From contig NC_045129.1 of NCBI RefSeq assembly GCF_007655135.1, positions 10,168,001 to 10,232,000 of the forward strand: a DNA stretch of 64,000 nucleotides, in the 5' to 3' direction. Source of the stretch: Punica granatum (lineage: Eukaryota; Streptophyta; Magnoliopsida; Myrtales; Lythraceae). Position numbers and translations under genes: made by a program. The notes under the pieces were generated by a model. That model was not told where the DNA came from, did not search any database, and saw only the letters and a program-made list of their open reading frames with translations. Below, in pieces: positions 56,446-64,000 of this stretch; the first letter of the stretch is position 1, and each line of letters opens with the position of its first letter.

Positions 56446-57858
56446 TCAATCCGATGAACAAATCCACGATTCAACCATACCTTCTCCTCTCGTGCCGCCG
56501 CTCCCCGGACCTCTATCACTGCTTCCAATGCGTCCGAAGTTGCCTCCTAGAGGCCTCAACATGCCTTGACTAGAGCCATCGTTTGTCCTGCCTCCGTCTG
56601 CGTGCCAGTTTGGATGAGGATTGTCGTCGTCATTATTGTTATTGTTGTTCTCGGACAATGTCCTGTCTGAGGATTCCAAGTTCGGGAGCCCCGCTTGCAA
56701 TTGTGTGCTCACTTGCCCATGGCCAAGACCAAACTCCTCCAACACGCCGATTTTCATATGGTGATTATGATCACTCCCCGGAATATCCGATGATCCCAGG
56801 GTCTTTGGAGGGAACATAGATGAACTGGCGACAGGGTATTTCTGGCCGCCGGGTGCTTGGAAGAGAGACTGGAAATCGAGAACCGGGTTTGACGCGTTCT
56901 GGTTAAGAAAGCTCGGTGACGGTTTGAGGAGGCCGAGATCGGTGTTAGTGACGTTATTACCTGCCGCGGTTGAAGCTAAGGCATCGATCATCGAAGTAGG
57001 GAATGAGGAAGACGATGAGTTCGAGGAGGCCGACGAAGGAGGAGCAAAGGGCGGGACTATCTGGGGCTGTATCTTTTGAGCAAATGGCCTCAAAAGGTAT
57101 GATGGAGCCCCCGAGGCCGAGCCAAATAGATCAAGCCGGCTTCTCTGGAAGGGCGGGGCAGTGAATGGCGGGGCCGGAATCCCGGTGAACTCTTGGACCA
57201 TGGCCCGGAAGTTGGTCGTGTCGGTGGTCAGGACGGTGGTGGGGGCCCGCCGGGAGGCTCGGGATCTCTTCTTCGGGTTCCTCCCTAAGGTATTGCCGCC
57301 GCTCACGCCGTTGTTGGTGGTGGTGGTGGTGGTGCCAGTTACGGGAACCTGCTCATTCGCTGCGGATCCCGAGATAGATCCTAACTGCTTCAGACCCTCG
57401 GGCTCCGAAAGGACCGGAAAACTAGTAGGCCCGGGAACGCATCCCCGGCCTTGTCCTTGATTACTATAGCCCGGGAGAGGCTGCAGCTGCATTGGTGCGA
57501 GGCCGAACCCGCCGAGATCAGTGCAGTTCGGGTCAGGCCTCGGGCTCTTGGACCACGCAGCCATGTCGAGGTTGAGGATCGAGTTCGGCCCTGCTGTGAG
57601 GGAGGCCGACCGGGTCGCCATAGGGTCAAAGAAGTTGCACATCAGCGGGTCGAACATGGATGGGGACGGGGAGTGGAGGGCCATCTGCGGAGGCTGCAGC
57701 TGGTGATGCTGACGCGGCAGGCCCGTGATGGTGCCATCGCCAAGGTGGGACGGGTTAGGGTTGCTGTTCAAGAAGGCCGAGATCGACTCCCCGCGCGAGT
57801 CGTACTCGTCGTCCCCGCCGCTCGAGGACTGCATGCTCCCGCTGCTAACCGAATCCAT
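56446..57858 (-). CDS. VQ-motif transcription cofactor
   Basis: Intronless gene for 470 residues. VQ proteins are nuclear cofactors that bind WRKY and other transcription factors through FxxxVQxxTG and tune defence, growth and stress responses. Here F217, V221, Q222, F224, T225 and G226 form the motif (NFRAMVQEFTG, 57181-57210). A basic stretch at 194-204 (NPKKRSRASRR) is a likely nuclear signal. The N-terminus (MDSVSSGSMQSSSGGDDEYD) and WSKSPRPDP resemble the large calmodulin-binding-like VQ subgroup. The rest is low-complexity Ser/Pro/Asn/Gly, and the C-terminus ends GTRGEGMVESWICSSD. Start chosen as the first Met; a CT-rich leader lies just upstream. No stops or shifts. A tandem pseudogene copy lacking the motif lies at 47378-48234. 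The family is certain from the motif; the exact orthologue is not. Confidence 0.93.
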   Translation of the reverse strand: MDSVSSGSMQSSSGGDDEYDSRGESISAFLNSNPNPSHLGDGTITGLPRQHHQLQPPQMALHSPSPSMFDPLMCNFFDPMATRSASLTAGPNSILNLDMAAWSKSPRPDPNCTDLGGFGLAPMQLQPLPGYSNQGQGRGCVPGPTSFPVLSEPEGLKQLGSISGSAANEQVPVTGTTTTTTNNGVSGGNTLGRNPKKRSRASRRAPTTVLTTDTTNFRAMVQEFTGIPAPPFTAPPFQRSRLDLFGSASGAPSYLLRPFAQKIQPQIVPPFAPPSSASSNSSSSSFPTSMIDALASTAAGNNVTNTDLGLLKPSPSFLNQNASNPVLDFQSLFQAPGGQKYPVASSSMFPPKTLGSSDIPGSDHNHHMKIGVLEEFGLGHGQVSTQLQAGLPNLESSDRTLSENNNNNNDDDNPHPNWHADGGRTNDGSSQGMLRPLGGNFGRIGSSDRGPGSGGTRGEGMVESWICSSD

Positions 57859-58181
57859 AGTGAAACAGTACCACTCAGCCTCCTCTTTTTCTTCTTCTTC
57901 TTCTTCTTCTTCTTCTTCTTCTTCTGTCCTAGTCCTGGGCTTCTATTGCTACCTTGTAACTATCGCAAGAGATCAGAACAACATTTGACACCGTCTGTGA
58001 GAACCGAACAGGGAAGAGAGATCGGAGGAGGGAAGCTTTTCTCTACGAAGAAAAGGCCATGAAAAGAGAGGGAGCTACACTATGAAAAAGGAATATGTAT
58101 CCTTTGGAAAATGAGCTGAGCTTTTGCTCTAAGTGCCCATATTATGCCTTTTAATGCTTAGAGGGATCTGAGAGGGACATG

Positions 58182-58225
<44 letters not shown>

Positions 58226-58525
58226 ATGGAAGTTTGGAAGTTTTCACTTTGTCCCTGAGCAGGTTTGCAAGAAGAGGAAGGAGAATAAGGGGAGAATAAT
58301 GGAGAAAGGGATCATGCTATGCTGCTGAAATTGATTGTTGCTGCAGAAGCATGAAGCTAAAAGAGGGTCTCTCTCCTTCTCTTTGGGTGTGGAGTTTCTA
58401 TGTTTTTTTGCCCATAAAAGGGTTGGGACGAAGAAACTAGGGTTTTCAGAACAAGGAAGAAGAAGAAGAGAGAGAGAGAGAGATTTGTTTGCCTTGCCTC
58501 TTTCTAAAAGATCAGAAGAAGGAAG

Positions 58526-58561
<36 letters not shown>

Positions 58562-58760
58562 CTTTTGCTTACTGTTTCACTAAAAAGATCAGAGAGAGAG
58601 AGAGAGGAGAGATGGATGGGGAAATTAAAAGGAGGAACGGGGGGCAAGTGGCAAAAAAGATCAAGGAAAGCGAATTTTGTGGTTTTGATTCATAGTGTGA
58701 AAGCAAGAATAAAAGATATGAGACACATGAGGGAGAGATATCAGTGCAGTCAGTCGCTCT
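57859..58760 (-). promoter_or_regulatory. upstream region of VQ gene with GA/CT tracts
   Basis: Read on the gene's strand, a GAA tract (57887-57925) lies about 30 bases before the ATG and is probably in the leader. CT tracts (GA on the plus strand) follow further upstream at 58185-58221, 58469-58482, 58530-58561 and 58591-58606. GA/CT repeats are known binding sites of plant BPC GAGA-binding proteins. No clear TATA box was assigned. Confidence 0.5.
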
Positions 58761-61700
58761 GACTTAAAATATTTTAAGGGTAATTTTTATTAATGAAATT
58801 TATATATTTATTTTATTTTATTTTATTATACTAAATATATATATGTCTCATTCATTATGAAAAAAGAAAGAAGATATGCGAGTTATATTAACCAAAATCG
58901 ATGCCATGGGGGCGAAAAGTATATAATTATAAATTTATTGTGAAAGTAAAAAATAATTTATAGCTTGAAATCAAATTAAATTAATAAATAGTAAATAAAT
59001 TACATAAGAACTTGGAATTTTTTTTAAAAAATTTTTGTGGGGGGTTTGATGTTTGGGCTCGGAATAATGAGGTGGGCTAGCAACCAAATTAGGGAAGATG
59101 GGTTGTTGAATGGTGTATGGAGAAAAGACAACCACCATCACTACCCATTACTTTTCAAGGACCTCAAGAAACATACAGAGGATGAGATCACCGGAAAAAT
59201 TAATTATACGAACAAGAAACAACATAGGAAAACTTTAATAATAATTCAACCTAGTTCTTAGATTTTGTCTCCTGTGTTTATGTGGAATAAATCCACGATT
59301 ACAACATGATGATAGCATCTATTATAATTTCATAGAGTCATGAGTAAATCGGTCTTATCGCAATTATCTTCTATCCCACGACGATATATAATGTAGAACA
59401 AACTAGAATATTGATTTACCGAATTCTTGAATCGTAGTAATTAAAAAAAAAATCATAATAATTAATTTCTATTTTTCTTAATGATAAATTGAAAGGAAAA
59501 TCGACATCAATACATCATGGGGTTCATGTCAAGTTCGAAATCTTTCAGAAAATATCACAAATATCAGAAGAAAAATGAGTACTGAAAAATGAATTTGAAC
59601 ACAAAACCCATATGGAGTTATGATTAAGTAACCCATCACATAGAGAATCTTTCAGTCTTCTTCATCTGATAATGCATATGGAAAATCATGACATTTTATC
59701 ATCAATCCCCTGTCATCTTCTTTTTTAACTTTTACAGTTTCTTCCTGACCACTTCGCATCATACTTTTATTGTGTTTTATTTAATATTATCAGTATTATT
59801 ATATAATCTAATAATTAATAATGCATTATATATATATATATACACACACTTTTTTCCTTTGAGTAAGAAGATAGAAGAAGAAAGCTCTTAGACTGGATGG
59901 GGATGATAGATCAGCTCAACAACATTCATATTCGCTACAACCATTCGAAACTAAAGGACAAATTCTCTACTGTATCTACTTGTCCTAACCCATTATATAC
60001 ATATATTGGATGCACATTTTATTCGTTTGGACATTATATTGTTTTCTCTCCCTTTTCTCGGATTTAATCATGGGCGTGCATCACAACAATATATGCAAAA
60101 GTTTCCTGCTTAAAAGAGCAATAATGTTACACCTCCTATTGGTCCGATGAAAGAAACTTTAGATGGGGAAGAAGGGCAACTTCTTTTTACATTTCATGCA
60201 TGGAGAGTGTATATATGGAAATTTTACCATAAGATCAAAACCTAGACACACAGAAATGGCAAAGGTCCTCACATATATTGGATGTTTGAGCTAGCCAGCT
60301 AGCGTGTTATTTATTTCTATTACTATAGACACAAATATACAAATATATATAGATATATATATATATACACGTGTCAAGGGATACACTCAAAATCATAGAC
60401 CTAATTATGTCGTTATTAGCTTACGGGGTTGCTTGCAACTGTAAAATTGGGTATTTTGGAGGCGCCATCTTCGCCCACTAAGCCTGTCTGCACAGTGCAA
60501 CCCGCCAAAGGATTTTGCCATCAAAGACAGTGAGAGGTTTTCATAAAATGTGATTGACACAGAACAATCGCCTTCCCCTTCTCCACATCATCCAATCCAT
60601 CCATCCATCGTTTTCGTGGATTCTCTTGTACCTCCCACACGCCAGACACTCCCATCACTCCTCCGGCCCCCATCACCGTCCGATCCATCCATCATCACCA
60701 ATTGTTTTCTGCCCTTTTTTTTTTTTGGACCTTTTGGGTCCTGTCCTTACTGGATAGATCATATGTAGAAAGAAGATGCATATTCTGTGATATTTACACA
60801 TATTGTCTACTCATGTCCAGCAGCGTTCAGATTAGAGAAACTCGACATGGACTCACTTGTAGAAATTTTAACCATTCATTCTGTACGTGTTTCTCAAGTC
60901 AGAAGATCATGTCCTTCTTTTCTTTATTAGTTTTTATTATTTAATTATACCCATAGAATGGTGTTATTAGCTTAGGGCAAATTAATCTCTCTTAATACAT
61001 ATGAAATCGGTTTTGTCACCGTAGCTAGGGTTTCATGCATTACCATCTATGCACACCGTAACAGATCTCGTCCTGTTATGGGTGGATGGAAATCCAGTCT
61101 ATATTCAGCTAAAAAAGAAGAAGAAGAGAATAACAAAGTTATATTTAAGTTTCAATAATATAGCGAATAATGCTTATCGATTGATCTTGCCACTCTGTTG
61201 CTAATTAATCTTTTTCAGTCCTTATAGCCGGTTGAGAAGCTAAGTTCCAACTATATAGGAAAATTTATGTTAGACTTTATTACAACAAATAACTTCATCG
61301 ACCTGAGTAATTCTGCCTCTCCTATGAGTAACTCTCCGTAGCGATGGCGAGGTTCAAATTTCTCATCACCATGCAAGTCAAGATATTAAGATGTTGTGGA
61401 TGTGGAAGATATAAAACTCCTTTAATTAATTTAAATGCAGAACATCTTATCGAAAAGTATAAATTCTTAATGGAGTCTTAATACTGATGATCATAATTAT
61501 ATACAGGGTATATATTCAAGCGACGTACGTAGAATCCTGCATTATATTGATCCACCCTGATTGGCATAAAAGATAATCTTTAGCGGAGTATCTTTGTGTA
61601 AAAGAAACAATGTCTTATCGGTTATTGTGGATGTTCATATCAAAACCAGAATATATATTAGATTTAAACAAATAAAGGCTCGACGTATTTCAAACGCAAG

Positions 61701-62303
61701 TGTCTGTGACAAAGAAAAGATAACATTACGTACTGTAATTAGATATATGCATGATCAAATACAGTGAGGGATACATACAGTGAGGGACATATAATTAACA
61801 TTCCCACTCCAGCTCCCAAATATATTCCCATATCAGAATTTCTTTTGAAACCACTGATTATAAGAATATTTTTCTTTTTCTTTTTCTTCTTTTTTCATTG
61901 CACTTAATCATCTTTTTTTGTTGGTTTCTTCTCTGGTCATATTCTATACCACCCAGCAAGCTAGATTCCACATAGCAATAAAGTATGATGAAGGGATACG
62001 AATTGCCAGTGCAGAAATATATTTATTAGCTGTATATCACCCGGTCCTCCAATGCTAAAATATTAAAATGAAATGAATTATTTTAAAAAATAAATAAGCA
62101 AAAAAACGAAGAAGAAAATTTACAAGATATGAGAAGTAATTCTGTATTAAAAAATATGTAATTGTTTTGCTAGAAGAAAATCAATGTATTAGTTCCCAAT
62201 TTAATTAGCCTCTCAAGAGAGTCTAATTAGTGCGTACGCAGCTCCATTACCAGGAGTGTAGATGGCACTATTCGTCACATTTGAGAAAAATCTTAGTAAA
62301 AAG
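58761..62303. other. intergenic, no gene recognised
   Basis: AT-rich DNA with short AT microsatellites (59828-59842, 60345-60366), a CACGTG G-box core at 60369, and a T-rich tract at 61870-61920. No frame long enough to support a gene and no element ends seen. Confidence 0.55.
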
Positions 62304-63761
62304 TAGGGGTGACAATTCATATCGTGTCGTATTTATACGTCTCATGTCTAAACGGGCTCGTGTCATCAAAGCCAGTACCTGTATACGACACGATTATTAA
62401 ACAGGTCAGGTTTCACATACACGAACACAACACGTTTATATCCGTGTCAACCCGTACACGACACGTTTAAACCTTTTTATCGAAACATGTCATAATAGGT
62501 ACACGTATACACGACACAATTAATTACACGAGTTAAATTTGAACACGACCCATTTATACCCGGTAACTCGGACACGATTTTTGTACCTATTTAAACATGA
62601 ACACTGACTGAACACTGAACTAACTGAAGCATTGCAAAAACTCGAATCAGAAGCTGAAGACATATATGAGAAGAGAATGGAATCTCTGTATTTCGCTTCT
62701 CAATTAACGGTTATGTTAATGCTTAAGTACATCGTTGAGGAAGGTCATGTTGATTCTTCCTCATTGCTAGATCTAACCGAGGGCTTCAAGGAGAGTCGGA
62801 GACGAGAGGCGAGCGATGGAGAGGAGCTGCAGGGAGTACAGAGCTGATTTAGGCTTTTAACAGTACCGACTAACAGAGGCAAGAGAACCCTAATTACCTT
62901 GGTTCACAGTTTATGAGCTAAACCATAAAATTCTAGGCCTATATTCACATTTTAAAAGTGGCAAAGATTCATATTTCAAATGACTTTAAATGAACACAAG
63001 ACCGTACCAGCAGCAGAGAATGACAGCAGCAGTCAGCAGCGGAGACTCGAGCACACACGAAAGTCGAGAAGAGAGCAGCAAATGCTAAAGGAGAACAAAG
63101 ACGAGGAAAGCAGCACACACGCACGAGGGGAGAGTAGCAGAGGAGAACGGAGAGGAGGAGAGTAGCAGAGGAGCACAGACACAAGCAGCGAATTGATTCC
63201 AGGCTTCCAGCAGCACAGTAGAGAGAGACGAGGAGAACAGCAGAGGAGCACGCAGTGATACGCACGAGAGGAGAGTAGCAGAGGACGTGGACTCGATTCT
63301 AGTATAGACCATTCAAACTTTCGGGGTCGGGGTCGAGGTCGCGCAAACGGCAGAAGGGAAGAGGCCAGAGGGTCGAGGAGGTCAAGGTCGAGGTCGCTGG
63401 AATGGAATCACTTTGGAGTCTGGAAGCAACGTAGGAAATGAAATTAGGTTAAATAATTGTGAACTAGGAATCGGATATTAGGGCTAGGGTTACATAAAGG
63501 ATATTTTGATCAATTCATATACATAAACGGGTAAACGGGTTACACGATTATAGTAACGCGATTAAACACGTTTATTTTAACGTGTTTAATAGTGTATAAT
63601 CGGGTTACACGGGTTCAACCCGGTAAGACACACTTATTAATCGTGTCTAAACGGGTTGGACCCGTTTAAGCCGAATATCAAAAATACCCAACCCAAACCC
63701 GTTTAACTCCGTGTCGTGTCCATGTCGTGTAATCGTGTTGTATCAAATATTGCCGGTCCTA
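62304..63761. mobile_element. non-autonomous hAT element
   Basis: Flanked by an exact 8-base duplication GTAAAAAG (62296-62303 and 63762-63769), as made by hAT transposases. The ends are TAGGGGTGACAATT on the left and, on the complement of the right, TAGGACCGGCAATATT, giving imperfect terminal repeats. Subterminal regions (62320-62600 and 63520-63740) are crowded with ACACGACACG, CGTGTCGTGT and AAACGGGTT words, typical transposase-binding repeats. 1458 bases with no transposase. Confidence 0.85.
62632..62847 (+). other. short frame inside hAT element
   Basis: 71 codons, QKLESEAEDIYEKRMESLYF, then ASQLTVMLMLKYIVEEG. The composition looks gene-like, so it may be a captured exon or a relic of a longer internal protein. 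No family recognised and no match to hAT transposase motifs. Confidence 0.3.
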
Positions 63762-63769
63762 GTAAAAAG

Positions 63770-64000
63770 GCCACATTTGAGAAAATAGGCAAAAAATAAA
63801 ATTAAGTAAAGTCTAACTTGAGATATTAAAAGGTTAAAAATAAGTCTTGCCACAACCAAAAAACAAGAAAAAAAGAGAAACATATTTGCAATTCTCTTAA
63901 TCTGATAATTAATCATTTTTTAATCAAAAAAATTAATTAAATTTTTGAAAATGTAAAAGATAATTTAATATGTCATTATTAGGCGATCTAGAGTTCAATG
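63770..64000. other. AT-rich flank
   Basis: No feature seen. Confidence 0.6.

Larger units (their letters stand above)
49205..57624. repeat. segmental duplication, right copy
   Basis: Colinear with 41170-48234; longer because of the insertion at 49749-50861 and because it keeps the part of the VQ gene deleted on the left. It contains the full VQ gene at its right end, so it is the likely parent copy. Confidence 0.9.

Noticed and set aside
56446..57858. INDETERMINATE-DOMAIN zinc-finger protein, first considered from the low-complexity tail
   Set aside because: No C2H2 fingers are present and the FxxxVQxxTG motif is explicit.
57451..58062. 203-codon plus-strand frame opposite the VQ gene start
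   Set aside because: Antisense shadow of a GC-rich coding region continuing into a TTC microsatellite; ends in poly-Phe.
62969..63312. Overlapping minus-strand Ser/Leu/Cys-rich frames
   Set aside because: Low-complexity AG-rich (CT-rich on the other strand) DNA inside the hAT element.

Overview
This window is nuclear DNA of a flowering plant, very probably a eudicot. The evidence is AT-rich intergenic sequence, GT-AG introns with T-rich tracts, a BARE-1/Angela-type Ty1-copia retrotransposon, LINE, hAT, Helitron-like and Pack-MULE-like DNA, and fragments of typical plant genes (VQ-motif protein, Aux/IAA, CSLD cellulose synthase-like, CAMTA, peroxisomal ABCD transporter). The species cannot be fixed from the sequence. 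Only two long intact reading frames are convincing: the copia polyprotein (15363-19316, +) and an intronless VQ-motif protein gene (56446-57858, -).

Layout. 1-3.9 kb: AT-rich intergenic DNA, microsatellites, a 38-base G run and an unrecognised minus-strand exon remnant. 3.9-35 kb: a dense complex array built from about twelve full or partial copies of one multi-exon gene remnant. That gene encoded a small protein of unknown function with two likely membrane segments and a coiled-coil-like tail. The array is mixed with AT-rich satellites, other short repeats and long foldback exons. It starts with an in-frame LINE reverse-transcriptase/exon chimera, is bracketed by two copies of an Aux/IAA domain III fragment, and is split by a young, near-intact 8-kb copia element. 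Its right-hand copy is interrupted by a Pack-MULE-like element carrying a CSLD gene fragment. 35-40 kb: isolated exons of CAMTA and ABCD1/PXA1-type genes, a perfect 50-bp inverted repeat, unrecognised minus-strand exons and a possible Helitron end.

41.2-57.6 kb: a direct segmental duplication with about 7 kb of shared sequence per copy. The right copy holds the intact VQ gene at its end. The left copy holds a truncated VQ pseudogene whose internal deletion removes the VQ motif itself. The right copy also carries a 1.1-kb Helitron-like insertion, with the left copy serving as the empty site. 57.9-64 kb: the GA/CT-rich upstream region of the VQ gene, several kb of featureless AT-rich DNA, and a 1.46-kb non-autonomous hAT element with an exact 8-bp target duplication.

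The genes do not form an operon or pathway. The window is best read as a transposon- and duplication-driven accessory region next to one regulatory gene. The most unusual structure is the multi-copy exon that has become a long hairpin (58-bp perfect stem, 4-nt loop, with weaker pairing extending the arms to about 100 bp), a plausible but unproven source of small RNAs. Boundaries of repeat modules were judged by eye and are approximate.
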